A stretch of 64,000 nucleotides of DNA from Clostridia bacterium (GTDB taxonomy: Bacteria > Bacillota > Clostridia > Christensenellales > Aristaeellaceae): contig JAFYOR010000013.1 in NCBI GenBank assembly GCA_017547805.1, positions 1 through 64,000 of the forward strand. Direction: 5' to 3'. The notes below the pieces were generated by a model that saw only the letters and a list, made by a program, of their open reading frames with translations, had not been told where the DNA came from and searched no databases. The translations under genes and the position numbers were made by a program. This document shows, in pieces, positions 25,095-32,733 of this stretch (its first letter is position 1; the number at the start of each line of letters is the position of its first letter).

Positions 25095-25589
25095 ATGAAA
25101 AAGCTGCTTGTTGTTCTCCTCGCGCTGATGGCGTTGCTGTGTGTTTCTGCGATGGCGGAAACCGTCGATGCGTTCTCCTCTGCGTCTGTTGCCGATTACT
25201 ACGGCGCGGCTGCGCTGACCGGCGATGACCTGATGAATGCGGTCAACAGCCAGTCCGGCACCTATCTGGTCAGCACCACCAATCCTGACGGTTCCCCGAA
25301 TACCGCGTACTTCGTCTTTGGCATCAAGAAGGTGGATGAAAAGTACTATGTCCAGCTGGGTCTGGCTGAGAACCAGTCTAAGGCGAACCTGATCGCTAAC
25401 GGCGCGGGTCTTGCGGTGTACGCTGCCAATCCGTCCGGCGAAGAGGGCGCGAAGGACTATACCGTCTCCGGCGCGCGCATCTGGTTTGAAGCGTTTGAGG
25501 ACGCCGCGGTTCTGGAGAAGCTCAACGCTGAAGCGGGCCGCCCCGGCGCGATGTTCTATGAGATCGTGGAAGTCCGCCCGCTCGGCTAA
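25095..25589 (+). CDS. Exported split-barrel (PPOX-like) protein
   Basis: A 164-residue protein. Residues 1-21 form a clear signal peptide ending in SAMA. The mature part resembles the FMN-binding split barrel of pyridoxamine-phosphate-oxidase-like proteins: GTYLVSTTNPDGSPNTAYFVF, YYVQLGLAENQSKANLIANG and YTVSGARIWFE. Such proteins are usually cytoplasmic, so the signal peptide is unusual. FMN binding is inferred from the fold impression only. It is a single-gene unit between a consensus promoter and two terminators. Confidence 0.7.
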   Translation: MKKLLVVLLALMALLCVSAMAETVDAFSSASVADYYGAAALTGDDLMNAVNSQSGTYLVSTTNPDGSPNTAYFVFGIKKVDEKYYVQLGLAENQSKANLIANGAGLAVYAANPSGEEGAKDYTVSGARIWFEAFEDAAVLEKLNAEAGRPGAMFYEIVEVRPLG

Positions 25590-25605
25590 GCGGATGGAAA
25601 TGAAA

Positions 25606-25626
25606 AACGCCGCTTAAAAAGGCGTT
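25606..25626 (+). terminator. Hairpin after the 25095 gene
   Basis: AACGCC (25606-25611) pairs with GGCGTT (25621-25626). The downstream run is of As, so it is a weak terminator on this strand. Confidence 0.5.
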
Positions 25627-25638
25627 CAAAAAAACAGC

Positions 25639-25675
25639 AAACCGGTCTGTGGTTACGATCACAGGCCGGTTTTTG
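25639..25675 (+). terminator. Terminator of the 25095 gene
   Basis: AAACCGG (25639-25645) pairs with CCGGTTT (25666-25672), extended inside by CTGTG/CACAG, then TT. Confidence 0.85.
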
Positions 25676-25814
25676 TCTGCCTTGGGGAACGGCATGCCGT
25701 GTGCAGGGATACACATAGGTGTGAGATTGCCTGCATTCATGATGTGCATATGTCCACGTCTTTTTTTCGCTGACCAGATCGAGCGTATGCTTCCGTCCGC
25801 CTGATGGCGCCAGA

Positions 25815-25843
25815 TTGTCATTTTGCAGGCTTTCTGCTAGAAT
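25815..25843 (+). promoter_or_regulatory. Promoter of the HAD gene
   Basis: TTGTCA (25815-25820), 17 bp, TAGAAT (25838-25843). The other bases between 25676 and 25891 show no gene. Confidence 0.75.
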
Positions 25844-25891
25844 AGAATACGGATGTGGTCGTGAAACGCTTTTGCACAGGAGGGAAACGGC

Positions 25892-26710
25892 ATGGTCAAG
25901 GCGCTTTTCTTCGATCTGGACGGCACGCTGCTGACCTCTTCCAAGGAAATCCCAGCCTCCGCCCGGGATGCGATACGGCAGTACCGCTCGCGCGGCGCGC
26001 ATGTTTACTTTGCCACGGCGCGTTCCCCGCGGCTTGATCAGACGCTGGGGTGGACGGAGGCGGAGTTTTCGCTCTTTGACGGCGGAATCTACGCCAACGG
26101 CGCGTGCATTTGTCTTGACGGCGAGGAGCACTACAACTATATCGCGCCTGATGCTGTGCGCGCCTGTACGGAAGCGGCGGCAGCATACGACGGCGTGCAC
26201 CTGTCGCTGCATATGCCCTGCGAAGGATACGCATTCAATTTCCCCGTGGATGAATCGATGAATCAGGGCTGGGGATTGGCGCAGGCACGGATCACGCCGA
26301 TCGATGAGGCGGCGATTGGCAGCACGATCAAAATCCTATTGTTTTACGACCGCCTGACCGATTCCACACGGGCGCTTCCGGCGGCGCTTGGCGAGCGCAT
26401 CTGCCGGGAGATCGGACAGAAGGCGAACGTGTACATCGCGGATGAAGGGCGCACCATTCAGATCTGCGGAAAGGATGCCGGAAAGCTCCGGGCGATTGAG
26501 CGCGTGCGCATGCGGCTCGGGCTGAGCTGCGAAGAGGTTGCCGTCTTCGGCGACGATGTCAACGATCTGGAGATGCTTGCGTTTTATCCCAACAGCGTTG
26601 CGATGGGCAACGGCGCGGCGCAGGCGAAGGAAGCTGCAGGATTTGTCACGCGCGCAAACGATGAGGGCGGCGTGGCGTATGCGCTGGAGCGGATTCTGAC
26701 GAAAGGGTGA
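25892..26710 (+). CDS. HAD-superfamily Cof-type phosphatase
   Basis: A 272-residue hydrolase of the Cof/YkrA type. FFDLDGTLL (nucleophile Asp at about residue 8) and FATARSPR are HAD motifs I and II. Lys near KDAGKLRAIERV and GDDVNDLEMLAFYPNSVAMGNG are motifs III and IV. The C2 cap lies at about residues 85-195. Substrates are typically sugar or cofactor phosphates; none is implied here. AGGAGGG precedes the ATG. A YfjL-like gene starts 4 bases after the stop. Confidence 0.92.
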   Translation: MVKALFFDLDGTLLTSSKEIPASARDAIRQYRSRGAHVYFATARSPRLDQTLGWTEAEFSLFDGGIYANGACICLDGEEHYNYIAPDAVRACTEAAAAYDGVHLSLHMPCEGYAFNFPVDESMNQGWGLAQARITPIDEAAIGSTIKILLFYDRLTDSTRALPAALGERICREIGQKANVYIADEGRTIQICGKDAGKLRAIERVRMRLGLSCEEVAVFGDDVNDLEMLAFYPNSVAMGNGAAQAKEAAGFVTRANDEGGVAYALERILTKG

Positions 26711-26714
26711 TTGG

Positions 26715-27527
26715 ATGAAGCGCGCACTGAAAACCGGCTGTCTGGCGCTGCTGATCGCGCTGCTGTGCGCGGCGGTGTATGGATTGAACGCCTTCTTTGG
26801 CAATCCCGTTTCATCGTATCTGGCGGAGCGGTCCATCAGGGCGTACCTTGCCGAGCACTACGCCCATTCGGATCTGCAGACGGACTGGTTCGGCTATACC
26901 TTCAAGACGAGCGATTACTACATGGTCGTTTCCGTCCCGGGGAGCAGGGATATCCATTTTACCGTCTATGCGCGTCCGGGCGGCACCGTGCGCTACGACA
27001 CCTACGACAGCGTTACAGGCGGATGGAACACATGGGACCGGCTGGAGAGCGAATACAGGGGGATGACGAATGCACTGTTTGATGCGGAGGACTTTGAACT
27101 GCGAAACGACATCGCCTTTGGCACGCTGAAGATCAATGAGGAGGCTGTGGGGGATTATCAGCCCATTGCCTACGGCGTTGAGCTGGATAAGCTGGTGATT
27201 GATGGAGAATACGACGTGAGCGCGCTGGCGAAGGATGCGGGACAGATCGTCTTTTACATGCAGCACGAGGACGTTACGTTTGAAACAGCCGCCAGAGGCA
27301 TGCTGAGGCTCAAGGAGCTCCTTGAAGAAAATGGGATTCCGTTCTTTGCGATGGACTTTGTGCTGCGCCTCCCGCGGGAGGAAGGACAGCCGGGCAGCGG
27401 CGGTCCGGTGATCAATGTGAGGGAATTCCCGTGCAGCGAGATTTACGAGGAGGGCATGGCGCAGCGCGTGCAGGCGGCGCACGAGCAGCTTGAAGCGTAT
27501 TATGCCGAGCAGGACAAGCTCAAATGA
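26715..27527 (+). CDS. YfjL-like membrane-anchored protein
   Basis: A 270-residue protein with one N-terminal membrane helix (about residues 8-27) and an extracytoplasmic domain. NPVSSYLAERSIRAYLAEHYAHSDLQ followed by FTVYA resembles YfjL-like proteins of Bacillota, recalled without a search. It starts 4 bases after the HAD gene. The C-terminus is a charged helix, QRVQAAHEQLEAYYAEQDKLK. Function unknown. Confidence 0.6.
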   Translation: MKRALKTGCLALLIALLCAAVYGLNAFFGNPVSSYLAERSIRAYLAEHYAHSDLQTDWFGYTFKTSDYYMVVSVPGSRDIHFTVYARPGGTVRYDTYDSVTGGWNTWDRLESEYRGMTNALFDAEDFELRNDIAFGTLKINEEAVGDYQPIAYGVELDKLVIDGEYDVSALAKDAGQIVFYMQHEDVTFETAARGMLRLKELLEENGIPFFAMDFVLRLPREEGQPGSGGPVINVREFPCSEIYEEGMAQRVQAAHEQLEAYYAEQDKLK

Positions 27528-27584
27528 ATGCGAAGCTGTATGAAAAACAGAGTGTCAGGTTTGAACAACGGGAGAATATGAACC

Positions 27585-27899
27585 ATGTTTACCATTTTTT
27601 TTGATTTGGGAATGGCTGCGATTATGTTTATTGTGGGCATTTTGTTTTGCAAATCAAACGGAAAAGCTGCGGGCTGTTTATCCGGCTATCACATGAAAAC
27701 AGCTCGGGAACGCGAAAAACATGACGAGCAGCAAATGTGCAGGGACTATGGAAAAAGAATGATGATGATGGCAGCGCCGTTTTTAGCCGGCGCTGCAATA
27801 GACGTTTGGTTTTCCGGAATCGGGTGTATGGTGGCTTGGGGAATTTGGGCGGTGATGTTCATTCTTCTGCTGATTGAAAGGGCTAAAAGAGAACGATGA
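27585..27899 (+). CDS. Small membrane protein, DUF3784-like
   Basis: A 104-residue protein. One helix at about residues 4-20 is followed by a short hydrophilic loop, SGYHMKTAREREKHDEQQMCRDYGK, and two more helices (about 60-98). The loop matches the GYNTMSKEEKEKYDEKKLCR-like signature of DUF3784 proteins, as I recall it. G+C is lower than in neighbouring genes. A weak GGGAG precedes the ATG at 27585. Function unknown. Confidence 0.65.
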   Translation: MFTIFFDLGMAAIMFIVGILFCKSNGKAAGCLSGYHMKTAREREKHDEQQMCRDYGKRMMMMAAPFLAGAAIDVWFSGIGCMVAWGIWAVMFILLLIERAKRER

Positions 27900-27930
27900 C
27901 CCTTCATTGACCAAGCTGACGCAGCATATC

Positions 27931-27975
27931 AAAGCCCCGGCTTGCGGTTTTTGCCGCAGGCCGGGGCTGTTGTCT
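27931..27975. terminator. Bidirectional terminator between convergent genes
   Basis: AGCCCCGG (27933-27940) pairs with CCGGGGCT (27961-27968), with inner TGCGG/CCGCA. T and A tracts flank it. Confidence 0.85.
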
Positions 27976-27988
27976 TTGCGTTGAGCGG

Positions 27989-28621
27989 TTATGTCAGACC
28001 GAAGAGACGTTCAACGATGTGCAGCGTGTCTTCGATGCTCCGGCTGTCATCCCTGAGCAATACCTGAAAGCCGGAATTCAGATACATTTCGTAGTTTTTC
28101 CGTGAATTGATCCGCGCGAGGCACTGCCGGAAATTCTCAAGCGACGCCTGCGGGTCGGGTTCTTCCATCATCAGCCGGTAGAGGAACTGCTTTTCCCGGT
28201 CGGGCCGGTTGAAAAAGCGGTTGACGGAAACGTCCGGGTCAGCAAGCATGATCAGCACATGGGAAGGATCGGCGATGGCGCGCAGGGTTTCAAGGGAGAT
28301 GTTCGTATCCACGAACACGGGACGGCCGTCCCTGCAGCGCTCAGCGAGAATCTCAAGCTCCAGAATCTCGCATTCTTTGGACGTGCGATGAATCCATGCT
28401 TCGTATTCATCCGGCGTGCGGCGAACGAAATCGTGCCAGTCGAGGAGATCCCGCGTGTAGGTCAGGCCGGGGAACTCGGCTTTGTCAAGATCGCAGAGAT
28501 ATGCGTTGTGGTAGTTTTCCTCGCAGAGGATGCCGTCATGCGTTCGGGCAAGAAGCTCAATCATCGTGGATTTTCCGGCATAGGCGGTGCCGGTGATGAA
28601 ATACGCGTTGGGAAAGTACAT
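27989..28621 (-). CDS. P-loop kinase-like protein
   Basis: A 210-residue protein with Walker A GTAYAGKST at residues 10-18, an early acidic/aromatic segment, and VFVDTNISLETLR plus HVLIMLADPDV as later strands. NRPDREKQFLYRLM resembles the lid of small-molecule kinases such as shikimate- or AAA-type kinases. It is the last gene of the minus-strand glycan operon, 17 bases after dus. AGGAGG precedes the ATG. A sugar or nucleoside kinase is plausible, but the substrate is not predictable. Confidence 0.7.
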   Translation of the reverse strand: MYFPNAYFITGTAYAGKSTMIELLARTHDGILCEENYHNAYLCDLDKAEFPGLTYTRDLLDWHDFVRRTPDEYEAWIHRTSKECEILELEILAERCRDGRPVFVDTNISLETLRAIADPSHVLIMLADPDVSVNRFFNRPDREKQFLYRLMMEEPDPQASLENFRQCLARINSRKNYEMYLNSGFQVLLRDDSRSIEDTLHIVERLFGLT

Positions 28622-28638
28622 AATGCCTCCTGCCCTGT

Positions 28639-29598
28639 TCAGGGCTCGTAGCCGGGAGTTTCGCTGATGTCGTGCTCGTCAAAGAGGCGGTGAACCGCGT
28701 CGAGGTACATGTCCATGTTCGCCGCCTTGCGCAGCTTCTTGCGCGGCTTGTCAAAGTCCTCAAAGCTGCATACGGCGTATTTCATGAACTCCTTCATCCT
28801 GCCAAAGACGACGTTGCGCGGGTGGAAATCAGCGTGCGCCTGCATGAGCGCATCGTGGAAGGAAATAAAGGCTTCCTTGGTGAGCCTTTCGCCGCCGCTG
28901 AGTTCCTGCGCGAGGGCGGGATTGCCGATCAGACCGCGGCCGAGCATGAGCGCGGCCGTTTTTTCATTTTCCTCCGCGTGCCTGCGGCAGTCCTCCGCCG
29001 TAAACAGATCGCCGTTATAGACGATGCGCAGCGGCGAGGCGGCAAGCGCGTCGCGGTAGATGAATTTGTTGGCGCGGCCTTCGTACTGCTGGCTGCGCGT
29101 GCGCGGATGAATGATGAGTTCATGGAGCGGATACTGGTTGTACACCTCCATGATGCGCTCAAACTCGGCGGGCGAGGTGAAGCCGATGCGCGTCTTGACG
29201 GACACGGGCAGCGGAGATTTTGCCATCACCTCGTCAAGGAAGCGCTCAAGCCCGGGGATGTCGGTGAGCATGCCGGATCCCTTGCCCTTGGCGGTGACCG
29301 TGCCGGAGGGGCAGCCGGCGTTGAGGTTGACCTCCCCGTAGCCCATGTCGGCAAAGTGGTTGGCCGCCCAGAGGAAGTGATCCGCCTTGCGGGTGAGTAC
29401 CTGCGGCACGGCGGTATAGCCCTGATTGTATTCGGGCAGGATGTTGCGCTTTTCCCTCGGGGTGAAGACGAGATCCTGCGTGGGGCTGACGAAGGGGATA
29501 AAGTATTTGTGAACGCCGGTAAAATGCTCGCTGTGCACGCGGCGGAAGGCGGCGTCGGTCACGCCCTCAAGGGGCGCAAAGTAAACGGGCAGATGCAT
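28639..29598 (-). CDS. tRNA-dihydrouridine synthase
   Basis: A 319-residue FMN enzyme that reduces uridines in tRNA D-loops. APLEGVTDAAFR opens the barrel. NLNAGCPSGTVTAKGKGSGM carries the catalytic Cys at about residue 95. VSVKTRIGF, HPRTRSQQYEG, YNGDLFTAED and MLGRGLIGNPAL complete the Dus pattern. The start at 29598 has GAGGAGC nearby; an upstream in-frame start overlaps the LRR gene. It is placed between an LRR protein and a P-loop kinase in a glycan operon, which is an odd context for a tRNA-modifying enzyme. Confidence 0.9.
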   Translation of the reverse strand: MHLPVYFAPLEGVTDAAFRRVHSEHFTGVHKYFIPFVSPTQDLVFTPREKRNILPEYNQGYTAVPQVLTRKADHFLWAANHFADMGYGEVNLNAGCPSGTVTAKGKGSGMLTDIPGLERFLDEVMAKSPLPVSVKTRIGFTSPAEFERIMEVYNQYPLHELIIHPRTRSQQYEGRANKFIYRDALAASPLRIVYNGDLFTAEDCRRHAEENEKTAALMLGRGLIGNPALAQELSGGERLTKEAFISFHDALMQAHADFHPRNVVFGRMKEFMKYAVCSFEDFDKPRKKLRKAANMDMYLDAVHRLFDEHDISETPGYEP

Positions 29599-29624
29599 GG
29601 ATGGATTGCTCCTCAGCGTATTTG

Positions 29625-31622
29625 TTATTCGGTGACGGGGAACCACGTCGGATCAGAAAGATCCTCTTCAAGGAAGCGCCGGTCCTGCGGCGTGAGCCAT
29701 TTGCTGTCGGGGAAAAGGCGGGAATAGGCGCGCAGATGAAGAAGGTATGCGAGGGGAGAGTCCCTGTTGACGATGTCGCAAAGATGCTTGCGCTCTTCAA
29801 GGGTGAGCTGGGCATTTTGCTCTTTCATTTCGCTGATCAGCTTTCGGATCTGATCCGGCGGAATGGATGTGCCCAAACGCAGAAGTCCTTCGCCCGGATA
29901 GGATTTAAGGGCCTGACAGTAGGCGGAGGGAATGCGTCCCCAGCCGTCCTCGCTGGGCAAATCGTGGAATTTGCGGGTGTCTGCGGGCAGATACAGCCGA
30001 CGGCGCGTCATGGTTTCAAGCGCGGTGACTTCACACAAGAATGTACCGTCTGCCTGATGGAGCCTCAGGGGGCCGCACTGACTGCGATAGCAGCTTTGGT
30101 GGCGCAGGAAAATGCGCTGCTCAGCCTTTACGGCGGCAAGAAGCGCTTTGTCATCCTCCACCCGGAAGATGACCAGCGTGCGTGCCGGCTTGCCCAGCGC
30201 CGCTGCTGCTGCAGCCTTGTGATGCCCGTCCAGCAGGAGGGCGACAGCGCCGTTGAGGTAAAAGGCGACGGAGCGCAGGCAGGCGTCGTTTTGTTTCAGC
30301 CGGTCGATGTAGGCGTCCGTCTGTGCCGGATTCATGACGCGCGGCGGTTGTGTCGGGAAGAGATAGAGCGGCGCGTCATACGCCATGCTGCAGCCGAAGG
30401 CACCGTAAAAGAACATGGCGGCCGTTTCATAGGCGGGCGCATCCCAGAAATGATCAGGTTCGGCGCTCGTATTCAGCACGGGAAAGAGGTCAAAGTCTGC
30501 GATCATATATGTGCCGGAGGAGAACAGTCCCAGCAGCGGCGAAAGCGCAGGCAGCGACGCGTCGATGCGCTCAAAGTCGGCGTTGAGTGCATCGCGCACC
30601 ATACGGCAGTCTTCGTCCGTCATGACGTTTCCGTATCCGGCGTACAGGCGCGCCGTGCTCGTTCCGCTTTCCACATGACCGGTAACAAGCAGCTGGTCAT
30701 CGAAATACAGGTCGCAGTTTCTGGCCGAACGTACGACGTCTCCATGCTGACGCAGGGCGATCCTTCCCATACCATCTTCAAGGCGTACCAGCGCGGCGTC
30801 GCGGCAGAAATGAACGCGGGAATGGATATCGCATAGCTTTTTGACGCGGGGATGCTTTTTACGCAGCCGCTCGGCGCGTACGTCCGCCGGTTCCAGCTCC
30901 GGTACGTCGGGCACCTGTACGCCCAGTTTTGAAAACGGCTTCTTTAAGAGGATGCGCTTGTCTTTCACGGGCACGTAATTCATATCCAAACGGCGCAGGG
31001 ATTTCATGTTCAGGATCGCGGTGGCGTCGGTGATGACGCTGTCAAACAGATCGAGATCGCGCATGTCCGTCATGCCGCTGAGCGCGTGGATGTCCGTGAT
31101 ACGGTTTGAGCCAAGATCGAGGTGCCTCAGATGGATCAGCGGCGCGAGGAAGGAAATATCCGTGAGGCCGCAGCTGCGCAGCGCCAGTTTAGTGAGGCTT
31201 GTCATCCGCGAAAGGATGGACAGATCGGGAAACGTGCAGCTGTCGATGATCAGACAGGTCAGCTGGTTCAGCCCCAGAAGCACAGAAAGGTCGAAATCCT
31301 TTTGGTTGCTCAGCCCGATTTCCGTCAGATTCTGCATTGCGGAAAAATCAATGGGAATTTCAAAAGTGCAGCTGCTGAGCGAAAGCTTGCGCAGTCCAGG
31401 ATGCGCGGCGATAAAGGCGACATCCTCATGTGTGACTTCCCATTCCTCAAGGATCAGGTGCTCGAGATTGGGCATCAGACATAGAGCGCAGAGCGTTTCT
31501 CCGGATTCCGGTTTGAGCGTGCTGAGGTGGTTCAGCCAGTCATCCGGCTTGATATAAGGGCCGCTGTATGCCCGGTGGGCAGCGGCCTGAATGCCGGGAT
31601 CCTTGAACGTGGGCATGCTCAT
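29625..31622 (-). CDS. Leucine-rich repeat protein with C-terminal DGHH (ParB-like) motif
   Basis: A 665-residue cytoplasmic protein. Residues about 45-225 are leucine-rich repeats (LRKLSLSSC, LTKLALRSC, LRHLDLGSNRITDI, LRRLDMNYV). A linker follows, then a large C-terminal domain from about 270. VALLLDGHHKAAAAAALGKPA at about residues 460-480 resembles the DGHHR motif of ParB-like nuclease and serine-kinase folds. No signal peptide is present. GGAGC lies before the ATG. It is third in the GH20 operon. The role is unknown; binding through the LRR and nucleotide hydrolysis or transfer by the C-domain would fit, but this is inference. Confidence 0.75.
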   Translation of the reverse strand: MSMPTFKDPGIQAAAHRAYSGPYIKPDDWLNHLSTLKPESGETLCALCLMPNLEHLILEEWEVTHEDVAFIAAHPGLRKLSLSSCTFEIPIDFSAMQNLTEIGLSNQKDFDLSVLLGLNQLTCLIIDSCTFPDLSILSRMTSLTKLALRSCGLTDISFLAPLIHLRHLDLGSNRITDIHALSGMTDMRDLDLFDSVITDATAILNMKSLRRLDMNYVPVKDKRILLKKPFSKLGVQVPDVPELEPADVRAERLRKKHPRVKKLCDIHSRVHFCRDAALVRLEDGMGRIALRQHGDVVRSARNCDLYFDDQLLVTGHVESGTSTARLYAGYGNVMTDEDCRMVRDALNADFERIDASLPALSPLLGLFSSGTYMIADFDLFPVLNTSAEPDHFWDAPAYETAAMFFYGAFGCSMAYDAPLYLFPTQPPRVMNPAQTDAYIDRLKQNDACLRSVAFYLNGAVALLLDGHHKAAAAAALGKPARTLVIFRVEDDKALLAAVKAEQRIFLRHQSCYRSQCGPLRLHQADGTFLCEVTALETMTRRRLYLPADTRKFHDLPSEDGWGRIPSAYCQALKSYPGEGLLRLGTSIPPDQIRKLISEMKEQNAQLTLEERKHLCDIVNRDSPLAYLLHLRAYSRLFPDSKWLTPQDRRFLEEDLSDPTWFPVTE

Positions 31623-31646
31623 CTCTTCTGCTCCTTTTTAAGACGT

Positions 31647-32717
31647 TTACAGGACAAGCTTCTTAATCGTCAGCCTTGCCAGACACAGCCCGTCCTCGGG
31701 CCCGCCGGCGCAGTAGGCCAGCAGCATCGCGCCATCATCCGTAAAGAACACGGCGGGGTAGCAATAGCCGCGGTCGGGATCGTCCTCGATGATGCGGTTC
31801 TCGCTCCACGTCGCGCCCTCGTCGGCGCTTTGCGCCATGACGAACGGCGTGCGTCCGAGGTTGACCTTGGTGGTTGCGCGCCCATTGTATTTGGGAATGG
31901 GATTCCAGATGGCGAGCAGCTGCCCGTTGTCCGGACGGCGGACGATGTGCAGCGGGGAATCCGGCGCGGAGAAGCGCGAGGGCTGCGGCGTGGTGAAGGT
32001 ATTGCCGCCGTCCATGGAGTAAAACTCGTAATGGCAGAGCTTATCCGTGCGGCAGTAGCAGTAGAGCGCGCCGCTCTTCAGCTCCACTGCGCCCGGCTCC
32101 TGCAGGCCGGTTTGAGAGTGCGTGAACGGGGGATAGACGATGTCCCGGCTTTCCTTCCATGTTTCGCCGTCGTCGTCGGAATAGAGGAAGGACGCATAGC
32201 CGTGGTAATCAAAGTACCACTGACCTTCATCATTCACGCCGCTGCGGTGGAAGGCGATGGGCACGAGGATGCGCCCGGTGGAAAGCCTTATCACACGGTC
32301 GTTATTGACCACGCAGAAGGACTTTCTGTCGCAAAGGGACACAGGGACGTGCTTATAAAACGTCTTTCCCTCGTCATTGGAGCGGGAAAGGTGGTAAGAG
32401 TTCGTGCCGTCCTCAGGGTGCTTGACGAGGTAAAACACGCCCAGATCCCCGTTTTGCATGCGCAGGAGGGAAACGCTCATCACGTTCCTGACGCCGTAGA
32501 GGCTGGCGGGCAGGAAAAGCTGCGGCTCTGTAAAGGTTTCGCCCTCGTCCGAGGAGAAGCATGCGACCAGATCGCTGGCGGCGTTGTCGTGGAAACTGTG
32601 CCGGAACTGTGAAAAGACGAAGAGAATCCGCCCGTCCTTCAGACGGATGAACGCGCCCTCGCTGCAGCGGGAGATGTCGCCGCAGGGTCCAAAGCTGGCA
32701 ATCAGACGATCCTGCAT
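31647..32717 (-). CDS. Sialidase-like beta-propeller protein
   Basis: A 356-residue protein of the sialidase/BNR superfamily. Five Asp-box repeats are visible: SSDEGETF, SNDEGKTF, SDDDGETW, SMDGGNTF and SADEGATW. Such six-bladed propellers hydrolyse terminal sialic acids or related sugars. The catalytic Arg triad cannot be assigned by eye. No signal peptide is seen, so the substrate would be imported glycan. GGAGGAAC precedes the ATG, 16 bases after the GH20 gene, which also acts on amino-sugar glycans. Confidence 0.85.
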   Translation of the reverse strand: MQDRLIASFGPCGDISRCSEGAFIRLKDGRILFVFSQFRHSFHDNAASDLVACFSSDEGETFTEPQLFLPASLYGVRNVMSVSLLRMQNGDLGVFYLVKHPEDGTNSYHLSRSNDEGKTFYKHVPVSLCDRKSFCVVNNDRVIRLSTGRILVPIAFHRSGVNDEGQWYFDYHGYASFLYSDDDGETWKESRDIVYPPFTHSQTGLQEPGAVELKSGALYCYCRTDKLCHYEFYSMDGGNTFTTPQPSRFSAPDSPLHIVRRPDNGQLLAIWNPIPKYNGRATTKVNLGRTPFVMAQSADEGATWSENRIIEDDPDRGYCYPAVFFTDDGAMLLAYCAGGPEDGLCLARLTIKKLVL

Positions 32718-32733
32718 AAAATGTTCCTCCGCC

